Virus record (IMG/VR): IMGVR_UViG_3300046008_000790
Coordinates: 1 to 25,387 of that record
Reading direction: 5' to 3' (one strand)
Source: a virus
DNA length: 25,387 nucleotides
Translations under genes and position numbers: made by a program
Part shown: piece after piece, positions 1 to 8,420 of the stretch
Layout: each line of letters begins with the position of its first letter
Numbering within the stretch: position 1 is the stretch's first letter
Notes under the pieces: generated by a model
Databases searched by the model: none
What the model saw: only the letters and a program-made list of their open reading frames with translations
Told to the model about the DNA's origin: nothing

Positions 1-259
1 CTGTATTGTCTGCTGTTGTATCGGATTTCGATGCTGGTGTTGTTAATGTCCTAGCATTGCCACTTGTGCCAACGGTGAAATCTGATGATGCAAAGTTTGA
101 CGCCGCCGTTGTAATGCTTGCTAAAACGTTTGAACCATCTAAAACAGTCGCTCTCGAATCTCCAGCCGTGTAACTTGCGACTACGACAATTTGATTGCAG
201 TTGGTTTTAACGTAGTTTAATTCTGCCTCTAAAGCGAGTGGGTTTATATAAGTTGCCAT
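1..259 (-). CDS. Partial phage structural protein, unknown function
   Basis: The open frame starts with ATG at 259 on the minus strand and runs off the left edge, so only about 86 N-terminal residues are seen. The protein begins MATYINPLALEAELNYVKTN and continues with a Ser/Thr/Ala-rich stretch without cysteine-rich or enzymatic motifs. It lies 6 bases downstream of the propeller-like protein gene, in the same direction, at the end of the virion gene block, so a particle component is likely. Similar short proteins occur in other short-tailed phages as conserved hypotheticals. I cannot assign a biochemical role, and the C terminus is missing. Confidence 0.7.
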   Translation of the reverse strand, partial: MATYINPLALEAELNYVKTNCNQIVVVASYTAGDSRATVLDGSNVLASITTAASNFASSDFTVGTSGNARTLTTPASKSDTTADNT

Positions 260-265
260 TTTTAA

Positions 266-1816
266 TTACCATGTTGCAGTTTGTTGAACGTCGAACTCAA
301 ACGAATCTAATCGCCATTGATACGCCGTACCTGTTGAAAATCGGATTGCAATATAGCGACCACTAACTAGACAATCATTTGCAATCGTTTGACCAATAAC
401 GTGATTCATAACATTACCCCATTCGGGTTCTGTGAACGGGTCAGTTTGCGAGCCGATTTGAATTTGAACCGTGTTACCTGTGTTGCCTTGTATTCGCGGT
501 CTAATACCCCTGACTAATTTCATTGTTTCGGGTGAATCAAACGATAATCCGCGCCGTTCCAAATATGCGTTTGCAATAACACCGTCGAATGATGATGAAG
601 CATCGAGCATATAGAGTTTAGTGTTTGCACTTCCTGCAATGACTCGAGCCGCCGACGGAACAAAATCGCCACCATCCCACAAACTTAAATCAGAATCCCA
701 AGGGGATGAATCTTGCGACCAATTGCCTGTCAGTCCATTATCAACACTGCCATACGCGGCATGGTTTAGGTTTGGCAAGTCACGAGCTGAAACGGTTTTG
801 TCTTTGTAATTATAAACGATTGCCTTGTCACATGACGATGAACCTATAGACGGATAGCAAATATAAACTTCATTAAAAAACGGATTTGTAAATACAAAAC
901 ATTTTCCGTAATTATTCACGTCGATATTTTGGAATAACCAACGGCGCGTCACTTTATCAAGTACTGAATCAGCCTGATTTCCATCGTGAATGATGATGTC
1001 ATTATTGGTTAAGACAACATGATAACCGTCAATATCAGCAATGCAGTTCCGATTCATTGCGCCCGATTTGCCCAAGACTTTTGAGAATTTAAAGACGTAG
1101 TTTCCGCCTGTAAAATCCATGCGCCAAACGGACTGCTCTTTGTAAATAATGAACGAATCGCGCAATTGCATTCCGTCAACAATCGGGTCGTAACCTTCAG
1201 CAATATCGGCTTCACCTGCTTGTTTTGTCGCGTCCGCTTCATTCCATGATGACGGCAATCCGCCAGGGTCAGCAGGATGCGACCACTTAACCATGTAAGG
1301 ATAGGACACGCCTGATTTTGTGACGTTTAGCGCGATTAAGAAATTCTTGAATGCGCGTAATGATTTACATGAAACGCCCGCTTGCCAGTTTGCCAAATCA
1401 ACAAACTTTGAACCGAGCGACAAATTCCAAGCCATTGGTGGTGTTGTATCACCAGCATTTACAATCGGTACGCCTGACAACAATGTGCTTGTCCATTGAT
1501 TTGTTACACCTGTTCGTGGCGTTAAATGCGTGATGTCTGTGTGCGTTGAAACACCGCTATTATTTGTCACAGCAAACGCTTTTGTCGGTGTTAAATAAAC
1601 CCAATAACGACCACCAGCAACATTGCACGGCAAAACGTGTTGTGGCTCATAAGCAGGGGAGTTGTAGACTTCGCCATGACCTAAGAACTGATAAGCGTAT
1701 CCGTCAAGGAATCGGATGTTTTGGCAATCTGTCCACGCGCCTAGTGGCAATTCATGGTTAGATAAATCACGATTTAACCCGATTGCACCAGCGTTTTGAA
1801 TTTTAACGAGTGGCAT
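266..1816 (-). CDS. Beta-propeller-like tail/DNA-stabilisation protein
   Basis: A virion protein of about 516 residues. It begins MPLVKIQNAGAIGLNRDLSN and contains repeated strand-turn segments rich in W, D and G (for example WSHPADPGGLPSSWNEADA, DSFIIYKEQSVWRMD and DIDGYHVVLTNNDIIIHDG), the look of blade repeats in phage head-closure or tail-hub propellers. In P22 the comparable position is taken by the packaged-DNA stabilisation protein gp10 (about 470 residues). Equating the two is inference from size, fold impression and location. An in-frame GTG at 1852 would add 12 residues. I prefer ATG 1816 because the conserved-looking N terminus starts there and it overlaps the preceding gene's stop by 14 bases. 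Neither start has a good Shine-Dalgarno, so translational coupling is likely. Confidence 0.72.
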   Translation of the reverse strand: MPLVKIQNAGAIGLNRDLSNHELPLGAWTDCQNIRFLDGYAYQFLGHGEVYNSPAYEPQHVLPCNVAGGRYWVYLTPTKAFAVTNNSGVSTHTDITHLTPRTGVTNQWTSTLLSGVPIVNAGDTTPPMAWNLSLGSKFVDLANWQAGVSCKSLRAFKNFLIALNVTKSGVSYPYMVKWSHPADPGGLPSSWNEADATKQAGEADIAEGYDPIVDGMQLRDSFIIYKEQSVWRMDFTGGNYVFKFSKVLGKSGAMNRNCIADIDGYHVVLTNNDIIIHDGNQADSVLDKVTRRWLFQNIDVNNYGKCFVFTNPFFNEVYICYPSIGSSSCDKAIVYNYKDKTVSARDLPNLNHAAYGSVDNGLTGNWSQDSSPWDSDLSLWDGGDFVPSAARVIAGSANTKLYMLDASSSFDGVIANAYLERRGLSFDSPETMKLVRGIRPRIQGNTGNTVQIQIGSQTDPFTEPEWGNVMNHVIGQTIANDCLVSGRYIAIRFSTGTAYQWRLDSFEFDVQQTATW

Positions 1817-2111
1817 AAGCAATAATCCGAATGGGTAAGTAGAGTAAGGCACAGCCTAAAGTTGAAATAATTACAACTCTATAGAAATTATCGCTGTAGT
1901 CGTTGTCGTTATCTGTTAGCCACGATTCAATGCAATGATCTTGTTCAATTGGTGCAAACGTTAAATCAATCATCTTTTTAACGTTATCCCAACGTTGATT
2001 TAGTTCCGACATAATGCCAACATGACCACTAATCGTACAATCAGGATTACCGCCAGCAAGTGTATTAAAAAATTGGTCGATACTAACTAAAAGATTAAGC
2101 CAGAATTGCAT
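1803..2111 (-). CDS. Small phage protein with C-terminal membrane segment
   Basis: About 102 residues starting MQFWLNLLVSIDQFFNTLAG. The middle carries DQTFAP-like and DHCIESW-like features (here IDLTFAPIEQDHCIESW), a pattern familiar from small uncharacterised proteins in the structural blocks of many phages. A hydrophobic C-terminal stretch (VVIISTLGCALLYLPIRIIA) could be a transmembrane helix. The frame is open further upstream to 2165, but the upstream part overlaps the neighbour extensively and is implausible, so ATG 2111 is chosen; it overlaps the preceding stop by 17 bases. A membrane-associated lysis or ejection role is possible but unproven. Confidence 0.65.
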   Translation of the reverse strand: MQFWLNLLVSIDQFFNTLAGGNPDCTISGHVGIMSELNQRWDNVKKMIDLTFAPIEQDHCIESWLTDNDNDYSDNFYRVVIISTLGCALLYLPIRIIAYATR

Positions 2112-2481
2112 CTTTGCGGCTCGATTCAAGCAAAGTAAGCGAAACCAAATAATCAATAGCATCAATCGTGGTTGGTAACATCACGTCAACATTTTGCAAT
2201 CTTGGGTCATCGAGTAATTGCCTAAAATCAATCACAAAATCGTCAGTGCTTGCATAAATTGCAATACGCTCTTGCGCGGCAAATCTAAGTTTAAAGTCAA
2301 TTGCAGGGACTAATTTGGTAGGTACGATTATCGGCGGATTAAAATGAGTGCCATCATAAGTGTGTCCGATTAGCGATGTGTCATAAGAACTAATCGCAAT
2401 TAAATTGGCTGATTCTGGTAATTCACCCGATGTTTCTGTGACACTCGTCACGATGCCGTTTGTAAGTTGTGCATAATACAT
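2095..2481 (-). CDS. Phage protein, tail-fibre-assembly-like, unknown
   Basis: 128 residues starting MYYAQLTNGIVTSVTETSGE. The N-terminal half follows a common phage layout: a short beta strand of the type 'variable-V-x-N-G-x-V', then IGHTYDGTHFNPP, an aspartate- and glycine-containing turn seen in accessory proteins beside tail fibre genes. The C-terminal half is helical and contains RFAAQERIAIYA. ATG 2481 has a CGGAG ribosome site 11-12 bases upstream. It lies within a run of small virion genes. A fibre-assembly or decoration role is inference from position and this weak resemblance. Confidence 0.62.
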   Translation of the reverse strand: MYYAQLTNGIVTSVTETSGELPESANLIAISSYDTSLIGHTYDGTHFNPPIIVPTKLVPAIDFKLRFAAQERIAIYASTDDFVIDFRQLLDDPRLQNVDVMLPTTIDAIDYLVSLTLLESSRKDAILA

Positions 2482-2482
2482 T

Positions 2483-2740
2483 TTAATAAAACTCCGTTAG
2501 TTCCCAATTTACCACCGCTGTACTTCCAGTGAATATAGTTGCGGTGATTGTTGTTGAATTTGTTAGTTCAATTCTCGCGTAAGCCCCGCTCATATTTGAT
2601 GTCACGCCTAAAAATCGCAACTCTGTTTTACTTGTATTTACAGATGAAATTGTCGCTGTAAATGTTGAATTTGACGAACCACTGATAACCCCTCGCTGAA
2701 TGGACTTGATTCCTGTTTGAGCTGTTAAATTCTGCCCCAT
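2483..2740 (-). CDS. Small beta-rich virion-associated protein
   Basis: 85 residues, almost entirely beta-prone and Ser/Thr-rich, with the segments IKSIQRGVISG, TELRFLGVTSN and VVNWELTEFY. The pattern 'IQRG-x-I ... T-x-x-L-x-FLG ... V-x-WE(L/V)-x-E' is one I associate with small surface or tail-associated proteins in phages of many hosts. No function is established that I can name. ATG 2740 has a GAGGAG ribosome site at good spacing. It sits between two other small beta proteins, and the three could be trimeric decoration or fibre subunits. Confidence 0.65.
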   Translation of the reverse strand: MGQNLTAQTGIKSIQRGVISGSSNSTFTATISSVNTSKTELRFLGVTSNMSGAYARIELTNSTTITATIFTGSTAVVNWELTEFY

Positions 2741-2743
2741 AAA

Positions 2744-3055
2744 CTACTCCTCGAACCCATAAACATTAACGCTAATACCCGTTGCGCTCGCATAAGCAAC
2801 AATGTTTTTAGTGGCAGCTGCGAGCAATCCAGTAAGCTCTAACGCTGAGTTCGCCGCTAACGAATAGTCATATAATCGCCATTCTGCATTTGAAGGCGTT
2901 GTGGTTGTTGTCGCATGAGCTAATCGGATATTGATTGCAGATGCAGTACGATTCGCAAAACTAACAGAAAAGGTTGCCTCTTTTCCTGTCGTGATTGTTC
3001 GTAAAGTTGTGTTTGTTGTCGCCGCTAAATCGGCAGAATTGTTGAAAATTGCCAT
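2744..3055 (-). CDS. Small beta-rich virion-associated protein
   Basis: 103 residues starting MAIFNNSADLAATTNTTLRT. Beta-strand-rich and Thr/Ala-rich, with no cysteine and no membrane segment. The middle (SFANRTASAINIRLAHATT) and end (VAYASATGISVNVYGFEE) look like a compact sandwich domain. It is preceded by a clear GAGGT ribosome site and separated from both neighbours by only a few bases, so it belongs to the virion operon. A head-decoration or tail-surface role is plausible; I do not recognise a named family. Confidence 0.62.
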   Translation of the reverse strand: MAIFNNSADLAATTNTTLRTITTGKEATFSVSFANRTASAINIRLAHATTTTTPSNAEWRLYDYSLAANSALELTGLLAAATKNIVAYASATGISVNVYGFEE

Positions 3056-3058
3056 TTA

Positions 3059-3529
3059 TTAACCTCGCAAGTAATAAAGTTTTAAATTTGATGTGACGGG
3101 TGGCGTTCCCCAGATTGCGTTAGTGCCGTTCGTTGTTACAAACTTACCTGCATTGCCAGTTTGCGCGGGTAGTGCCGCTGAAAATGCTGTACTCATTACA
3201 AACTCCGTTGAAGCCGCTTTATTTGTCGCATCACCAACTGTTTGCGTAGCGACGTTGATTGTTGCACTGGTGAAATCGTGAATTCCAGCCCATACCTGAC
3301 CCAATGTCGATGCCTTGGAGTTTAGTTGCGTTTGAATGTCGCTTGTAACATTTGCAACATAATTTAATGCTGTATGCGTTACCGTAACCGCGCCTGTAAT
3401 CGCTGTAAATGTATTTTTGATTACTGACTTAATCAGTCGTAAATGGTCGTCGCCTTGCGATTTTGCATCCGCAGATGTTGGATTTGTCGCAACCAAATCG
3501 CTGATATAAGTACCTGTTTCGAGTGCCAT
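3059..3529 (-). CDS. Tail fibre-like / receptor-side structural protein
   Basis: 156 residues. The N terminus (ALETGTYISDLVATNPTSAD, then KSQGDDHLRLIKSVIKNTF) is a widespread phage motif at the start of tail fibre or fibre-like proteins. The middle contains GDATNKAASTEFV, a repeat unit common in tail fibres, and TGNAGKFVTTNGTNAIWG, another frequent fibre segment near the C terminus. The protein is short for a full fibre. It may be a fibre-base or adaptor subunit whose receptor-binding part is elsewhere, or the fibre may be outside the window. It is read just after the adaptor gene. Confidence 0.7.
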   Translation of the reverse strand: MALETGTYISDLVATNPTSADAKSQGDDHLRLIKSVIKNTFTAITGAVTVTHTALNYVANVTSDIQTQLNSKASTLGQVWAGIHDFTSATINVATQTVGDATNKAASTEFVMSTAFSAALPAQTGNAGKFVTTNGTNAIWGTPPVTSNLKLYYLRG

Positions 3530-3531
3530 TT

Positions 3532-4158
3532 CTACCCCGCGATAATACTAAAACGCGAATTCGTCACGTTTTCAGATGTTAATAATGAGTTTTTCGCCGT
3601 GTTTTCACTGCTTTGTGCTTCAACCATTGCCGCATCAAACTTTTGTTGCCATACCTGCATCTGTTCCATATCACGAATAAACACAGCCGCCTCAACCAAT
3701 GCGCCAAATAAGTAAATGTCTGGATAACTGGTCAAAAGGTAGTTGGTGTCGGTTGTTGAAATGTCTAGGTTTTGAACATAGCGTAAGCGCAATGGATAAC
3801 TGTCCCCCGCAATTCTATCGAACTGAATTTGATTTGATTTAATCGCCCAAAAGTTCGGATAGGATTCGATTGGTGAGTAATCCAATTCGCTTGCTTGCTT
3901 TAATATCAATTCTTGTCGTGGCGTAAAGGATTCAAGCCACAATACAATCGGCGTGCCAAAATCGGCAGGTAAATCAACAAACGCGCTCGACGGAGTGGCA
4001 GTTAATACCGCTTCGACTTCTGTTCCTCTTGCTGAAAGGACACGGTTAATTCGTGATTCAGCAAGGCGAACAAAATCGGGAATCGTTGCAGTTAAGTCGC
4101 TACGATGCAACCAATTCGCTATTGCCGATTGAAGTGTTGAGTAATTTGTTATTGCCAT
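3532..4158 (-). CDS. Head-tail adaptor protein (gp4/SU10-type)
   Basis: 208 residues beginning MAITNYSTLQSAIANWLHRS, followed by a helix with FVRLAESRINRVL, the typical opening of phage portal-adaptor proteins that form a ring beneath the portal. The central part (YPNFWAIKSNQIQFDRIAGDSYPLRLRY) matches the family's beta-rich insertion. The C-terminal helices end in a flexible tail. It would attach to the portal encoded upstream and connect to tail components. ATG 4158 has a GGAG site. A strong terminator hairpin lies just ahead of that site, so expression of this and later genes may be reduced relative to the coat gene. Confidence 0.75.
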   Translation of the reverse strand: MAITNYSTLQSAIANWLHRSDLTATIPDFVRLAESRINRVLSARGTEVEAVLTATPSSAFVDLPADFGTPIVLWLESFTPRQELILKQASELDYSPIESYPNFWAIKSNQIQFDRIAGDSYPLRLRYVQNLDISTTDTNYLLTSYPDIYLFGALVEAAVFIRDMEQMQVWQQKFDAAMVEAQSSENTAKNSLLTSENVTNSRFSIIAG

Positions 4159-4168
4159 CTTTTACTCC

Positions 4169-4196
4169 AAAAAAGGGCGTGACCGAAACCACGCCC
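4169..4196 (-). terminator. Intrinsic terminator/attenuator after coat gene
   Basis: On the minus strand a perfect 7-bp GGGCGTG/CACGCCC stem (4190-4196 with 4175-4181) with an 8-base loop is followed at once by six T residues (4174-4169). This is a textbook rho-independent terminator placed 8 bases after the coat stop codon. The adaptor's ribosome site begins directly downstream, so readthrough must occur for the tail genes to be made unless another promoter exists. Confidence 0.88.
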
Positions 4197-4204
4197 AAAT
4201 TGAC

Positions 4205-5407
4205 TTAGTTAGTCACACGGCACGCAAGTTGCGGACGAATTGTTTTGTAGCCATAAAGAACATCAATACGGCAAGGCAAGTTGTCGTTGTTGATGTCATA
4301 CGCACGAACAATACGCATTGAAATCCCGTCGTAAACTTCACGGCGAGCGAAATCAACACCTTGTGGCAAAATTAAGTCAGCCGTTGCAAAGCTGAACGCA
4401 TCTTTATGGAATGCTAAGTTTTGACCGTAGCCCGTTGAAGCTGAACCAACGACTGTAATCGCCGCGCTGTTAGCAGGTGATGCACTTACGTTTTGTGTTG
4501 CACCTGATGTTACGATTGGCGGACTAATTGCCAAAGTTGCAGTTGTAGTGGTTGCCGTTACGTCAGCCGTGACAACAAACTGTTGCAATGATGCCATTAC
4601 CGCTTTGCTTTCTGGATGAACTTGATACACACCAGCAATAGTGAATACTGTACCTTGCTTGAATGTATCGTTGTTCGCTGTGCCGCCGATAAGCAACGAT
4701 GCACCAACTTGTGACGCGCCCGAAACGGTTAATGATGCTACTTTGTTACCGACTGTATGAGTTGGCAATAATGTGTTTTCGTACCAGTCAAAGCCAGCCG
4801 TTCTGCCCATTTCGCCTTCGCGGTATTGTTCGGTGATTGCTTTTGAATCTTGGAACAAACCTTTTAACGAGTTCACAATTTCAACCGTCGAAATAGGCAA
4901 CAAGTGCATAGTTCTGTTGTTGTCCATTGGCGTTAAATTTTCGTTTAACTTTTGACGTGCTTGTAAGTACGTTTTGAGTGCGTCCGTACCTGTTGGAACT
5001 GTACCAGCCGTACCAACTAAGTTGTAAACGTCTTTGTACATATTCAAAGCATCCGCTTCAATGTTAGCCGCCAAGACTGACATTGCAGGGTCAAGAATAC
5101 GTTTTGAGAAATCATCAAGTGACATCGTTAATTCAGCACTTGAGAAATTCACGTCTACACCTTTTTGCGTTGCAACTTGCAATGTGGTGTTTGTTTCGGT
5201 CGTGTCTTGCGTGCTTAACGTTTTTCCCGTGCGAACCGTGTATTGGTTAGGTAAACGGATTTTTAACGTATCACCGATTTTCGCGCCTGTTTTTGCGAAT
5301 GAACTGTCATAAGTTCTGTTCACATTACCAATAAACGTGAGCTTACTATGCAACACACGCAAAGCTTCTTTAGTAATAATGCTACTGGTTAAGACTGTAT
5401 TTGCCAT
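4205..5407 (-). CDS. Major capsid (coat) protein, P22 gp5-like
   Basis: 400 residues, close to the 430 of P22 coat. The N terminus (ANTVLTSSIITKEALRVLHS) and the following KLTFIGNVNRTYDSSFAKTGAKIGD strongly resemble the N-terminal arm and E-loop start of P22-type HK97-fold coat proteins. A further shared feature is the segment with TVEIVNSLKGLFQDSKAITEQYREG. A Thr/Ala/Val-rich middle (about residues 225-320) would correspond to the inserted telokin-like I-domain. The C terminus returns to the P-domain. It follows the scaffold gene as in P22. ATG 5407 has an AGGA-type ribosome site just downstream of a GTGAT-loop hairpin. The gene is followed by a strong terminator. Confidence 0.88.
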   Translation of the reverse strand: MANTVLTSSIITKEALRVLHSKLTFIGNVNRTYDSSFAKTGAKIGDTLKIRLPNQYTVRTGKTLSTQDTTETNTTLQVATQKGVDVNFSSAELTMSLDDFSKRILDPAMSVLAANIEADALNMYKDVYNLVGTAGTVPTGTDALKTYLQARQKLNENLTPMDNNRTMHLLPISTVEIVNSLKGLFQDSKAITEQYREGEMGRTAGFDWYENTLLPTHTVGNKVASLTVSGASQVGASLLIGGTANNDTFKQGTVFTIAGVYQVHPESKAVMASLQQFVVTADVTATTTTATLAISPPIVTSGATQNVSASPANSAAITVVGSASTGYGQNLAFHKDAFSFATADLILPQGVDFARREVYDGISMRIVRAYDINNDNLPCRIDVLYGYKTIRPQLACRVTN

Positions 5408-5419
5408 TTTAATATCCTG

Positions 5420-5434
5420 TCGCCATCACGGCGA
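5420..5434 (-). promoter_or_regulatory. GTGAT-loop hairpin upstream of coat gene
   Basis: On the coding (minus) strand the sequence reads TCGCC-GTGAT-GGCGA, a perfect 5-bp stem with a GTGAT loop, in the short scaffold-coat gap and 12 bases before the coat ATG. There is no T tract after it, so it is not an intrinsic terminator. The same loop with differently composed but still paired stems occurs before the scaffold and portal genes. Confidence 0.6.
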
Positions 5435-5443
5435 GAAAGTTGT

Positions 5444-6292
5444 TTAACGTTGTTTTTTTCGTAACTGCTGGTTTCTGCTTTTCATCCATTCATCCGTTGT
5501 CATTCTTTCGGGATTCTTGGTTGCTGGTGCAGATTTACCGACTGTTTTCACAGGTGTTGCTGGTGTTGTCGGTTTTTTAGCTGGTACTGCTTTTTTGTTT
5601 AACACTTGATGACCAATCATTGCCGCGTGCAATGTCTTTACAATTCGTGGGTCGGTAATGCCTTGCAAATCTTCAATTGCATAACCCAGCTCTTTGTGGG
5701 CAAATGACAAAATGTTTGTTGCCATTTCTTGCCCCCAGCCTGGTAATTCTTTCGCTAAAACTGCATTACCTTCTGCCGCCGCATTCGCTATGCGTTGTTG
5801 CGCTTCGGCTTGTTGGCGTGCATCGTTTTGCTGGATTTGCTGTAATGCCTGTCCGCGTGTTTCTTTTAAGTTTTGGAACTCAAAATAAAGTTGTTGCGCT
5901 TGCAATGGGTCTTCATTCGACAACGCTTGCCAGTTCACTTGCTGGAATTGCTGTAGGCGTTCATCTATTGCAACGACTTTCGCCACGTCACGAATGTTTT
6001 GCTGAATCGCTTGTTGTGTTTGAGCTTGTTCTGCTTCAAAAGATTTGCGTTGTTCAGCTAACGATTGCGTTTTTTGCGTATAGTCGGCTTGCATCATCAA
6101 AAGCGGTTTTAATGCCTTTGGGACTTTGTACTTCTGCCCGTCGTGTTCGAGTTCTTCCTCATCGTCTTCTTCGGGTTCTGAATCGTCCTCAGGTTGTTCG
6201 TCGTCCGAATCCAATTCTGATTCAATTTGTGTGTCGTCGTCTTCTTCGACTGCTTCTGGCTCGATGCCTTCGACTTGGTCGTTTTCTTCCAT
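5444..6292 (-). CDS. Capsid scaffolding protein
   Basis: 282 residues, close to P22 gp8 in size (303). The N-terminal 50 residues are extremely acidic (long Asp/Glu runs). Residues 65-185 are Gln/Glu/Ala-rich coiled coil (QAQTQQAIQQNIRD, ALQQIQQNDARQQAEAQQRI). The C terminus is basic and Pro/Lys-rich and ends ERMTTDEWMKSRNQQLRKKQ, the expected small helix-turn-helix that binds coat. It lies between portal and coat, exactly where P22-like phages keep the scaffold. ATG 6292 has an AGAGGA site 9 bases upstream. Scaffold would nucleate procapsid assembly and exit on packaging. Confidence 0.87.
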   Translation of the reverse strand: MEENDQVEGIEPEAVEEDDDTQIESELDSDDEQPEDDSEPEEDDEEELEHDGQKYKVPKALKPLLMMQADYTQKTQSLAEQRKSFEAEQAQTQQAIQQNIRDVAKVVAIDERLQQFQQVNWQALSNEDPLQAQQLYFEFQNLKETRGQALQQIQQNDARQQAEAQQRIANAAAEGNAVLAKELPGWGQEMATNILSFAHKELGYAIEDLQGITDPRIVKTLHAAMIGHQVLNKKAVPAKKPTTPATPVKTVGKSAPATKNPERMTTDEWMKSRNQQLRKKQR

Positions 6293-6319
6293 TTTGTAAA
6301 TCCTCTAAGGGAAAAGTTG

Positions 6320-6334
6320 CCGTCATCACGACGG
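6320..6334 (-). promoter_or_regulatory. GTGAT-loop hairpin upstream of scaffold gene
   Basis: The coding strand reads CCGTC-GTGAT-GACGG: 5 perfect pairs and the same GTGAT loop as at the coat and portal junctions. It lies between the portal stop and scaffold start, 27 bases before the ATG. The stem bases differ from the other copies while pairing is kept, which argues for selection on RNA structure. No T tract follows. Confidence 0.6.
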
Positions 6335-6344
6335 GTTAAAAAAT

Positions 6345-8396
6345 TTACCGCACTGGTGGATTCATGTTCACAGGTGGCGGTGGTTGATACGGTTGTATCG
6401 CTGGGACAATCGGTTGATTACCCAAAACATCGGGACTGCTTAAAACTTGCTGAACTGTTTGCAACACCAACGCTTGCAGTTGGTCGGGCGGCATAACAGG
6501 TTGCATGATTTTTAATCGGTCGGTTTCAGCCTTGAAGCCGTCGATTTTTAGCTTTTCAGCATCAATCATGTGGTCAAGCTGTAACGCTTGTAGCTGTTGG
6601 CTTGCTTGCGACAATTGCGCCTGTAACATCTGCATTTGTTGTTGGTGCTGTTGTTGCATCGCTTGCATTTTTGGGTTTTGCCCCTTAATTTCTGGCGGTA
6701 ACATCATCGCTAAACGTTCTGATATTTCTTCTGAGCCATTCCAATCAAGGTTTTTAACGAGTAAATCACTAATCAGCCCAGCCGCTTGTGGCATAACGCG
6801 GATTAGTTCGAGCATTTGATTTGCCGCTTCTTCGCGTTTAGTGCTAAATGACGCGCCTGTTTCAACGGTTACGTCATACTTGCCAACGGTTAAATCAAAG
6901 ATTTTTTCAACGCCTTTCGGTGTGACAGTTGGCGTGCCGAGTGGTACGTTTGTTGGTTTTTTATCTTCGCCCAAAATTCGCACGATACGTTGTCCGTTGT
7001 ACACGCTAGGGATTAGATCAACTAAGATTCTGCCTGTGTGACGAATGGCACGCGATAAGTTGTCAATGAAATGGAACGTTGATGTGTCACTTTCACGTTG
7101 ACGCGCTAGAATCGCTTTGCCGCTTGTTTCGTTACCTTGCGCTCCCATGCCAGCATCAAAAATGCCGATAATTGATTTAATATCGTCCGCCGCGTTCATA
7201 GCCTCTTGAATCATCCCGACAGGTGGTTGCGGGAACGGTTGACGCATTGGCGGCTCGATGCCGTCATATTCAATAAACGGATGATTCTTAACGTTAGCCG
7301 TATTCCATTTTTCAATGTCAGAATTAAACGCGCCCTTTTTGCCGATAAATGGCGTGCGAGGTGCGAGTGCCATCATTTCTGTGGCATTGGTACGCCAAAA
7401 ATTGAATTGTCTTTGACTGTCTTTTGCATCACGAATCAATGAACGAAAATAACGCTTGCCCTCGATGTTCACTTCATCGCCGTACACGGGAATAATCGGG
7501 ATGTAACGACCTGACCATTCTTTTGATTCAAGCACTTCTGCGCCTGTCAAAATGTGTTGCATAACTTTGTGTGATTCGACTTCGCGTGTGTTGGTAACAG
7601 TGATACCTAAAACGTCGTAGATTTCTTGATGTTCTTTGTATGCGTCTTCATCTAAAACTGTGCCATCCGATAATTGAACGATGGTTTTATTGCTGGGTTT
7701 GCGTTCCCAGTATTCACAGACAAGGATTTTTTCACTATCAATCCAAGGCTCAGATAGATGCTCGTATGAATCCCAATTAGTTTGTTCTTTATCTTTCCAT
7801 CGACGTTCAAATTCGTCTTTAGTGACTAATTCAGTCACAAACGCGCAATTCCAATCGCTTGAATCAGCGCAATCGCTGTCGGGGTCAGCATAAATAGAAA
7901 ATGGATTAGCTACACGCTCGATGCACAAATCCATATCAAACGTGTCATCGTGTGCGTGTTCGATGTTCACGCGCCAATAACCAAAGCCCATCGTCACAGC
8001 ATCTTCTAAAGCTGTATCGTAAGCAATGTCGGCGTTTGATGTGTATTCGATGTTGCGAATTAACCCGTTGAGAATCTCAGCCGTGTCCGTGTCAGATTCA
8101 GAATCAACAGGATGACATTTGATAGCGGGTTTGTTTTGACGCGAATCATTCACCACTTGACGAATGTAAGCGGGAAGTTTATTGATTGTTAAGCAAGGTC
8201 TACCGTCGATTTCACGCTGACGTTTAACTGAATCGTCCCATTGCTCGCCAAGACGCGCAAACCGTTTATCTTCAAGTCCTGCTTTGCGATTGTCAGCTTC
8301 AACTTCTGCGGCACGCTCAAAGAGTTCTTTGGCATCTTCGAGAATATCTTCGTCTTCGTTTTCACTTTCGTTTTCTTTAATTGCGATATTTGCCAT
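6345..8396 (-). CDS. Portal protein, P22 gp1-like
   Basis: 683 residues, near the 725 of P22 portal. After an acidic N terminus comes AGLEDKRFARLGEQWDDSVKRQREIDGRPCLTINKLPAYIRQVVNDSRQNKPAIKC, the characteristic opening of P22-type portals, with later landmarks VTMGFGYWRVNIEH, NPFSIYADPDSD and GIFDAGMGAQGNETSGKAILARQRESD. The C-terminal third (about 590-683) is Gln/Met-rich coiled coil ending in a Pro-rich tail, as expected for a long barrel region. Twelve copies would form the DNA-packaging vertex, binding large terminase outside and the adaptor below. The gene lies directly after terL. A GTGAT-loop hairpin precedes its ribosome site. Confidence 0.92.
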   Translation of the reverse strand: MANIAIKENESENEDEDILEDAKELFERAAEVEADNRKAGLEDKRFARLGEQWDDSVKRQREIDGRPCLTINKLPAYIRQVVNDSRQNKPAIKCHPVDSESDTDTAEILNGLIRNIEYTSNADIAYDTALEDAVTMGFGYWRVNIEHAHDDTFDMDLCIERVANPFSIYADPDSDCADSSDWNCAFVTELVTKDEFERRWKDKEQTNWDSYEHLSEPWIDSEKILVCEYWERKPSNKTIVQLSDGTVLDEDAYKEHQEIYDVLGITVTNTREVESHKVMQHILTGAEVLESKEWSGRYIPIIPVYGDEVNIEGKRYFRSLIRDAKDSQRQFNFWRTNATEMMALAPRTPFIGKKGAFNSDIEKWNTANVKNHPFIEYDGIEPPMRQPFPQPPVGMIQEAMNAADDIKSIIGIFDAGMGAQGNETSGKAILARQRESDTSTFHFIDNLSRAIRHTGRILVDLIPSVYNGQRIVRILGEDKKPTNVPLGTPTVTPKGVEKIFDLTVGKYDVTVETGASFSTKREEAANQMLELIRVMPQAAGLISDLLVKNLDWNGSEEISERLAMMLPPEIKGQNPKMQAMQQQHQQQMQMLQAQLSQASQQLQALQLDHMIDAEKLKIDGFKAETDRLKIMQPVMPPDQLQALVLQTVQQVLSSPDVLGNQPIVPAIQPYQPPPPVNMNPPVR

Positions 8397-8420
8397 TGCA
8401 TAAATCCGTAACGGAGTTTG

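Noticed and set aside
5677-6339. 220-residue plus-strand open frame
   Set aside because: It is antisense to the scaffold gene, whose Gln/Glu/Asp-rich codons leave the complementary frame open. The translation is low-complexity without a ribosome site.
6343-6355. Haemophilus-type uptake sequence (ACCGCACT-like)
   Set aside because: A single partial match; no repeated uptake sequences occur elsewhere, so it does not identify the host.
8189-8401. 70-residue minus-strand frame at portal start
   Set aside because: Shifted frame within the portal N terminus; Lys-rich shadow without its own ribosome site.
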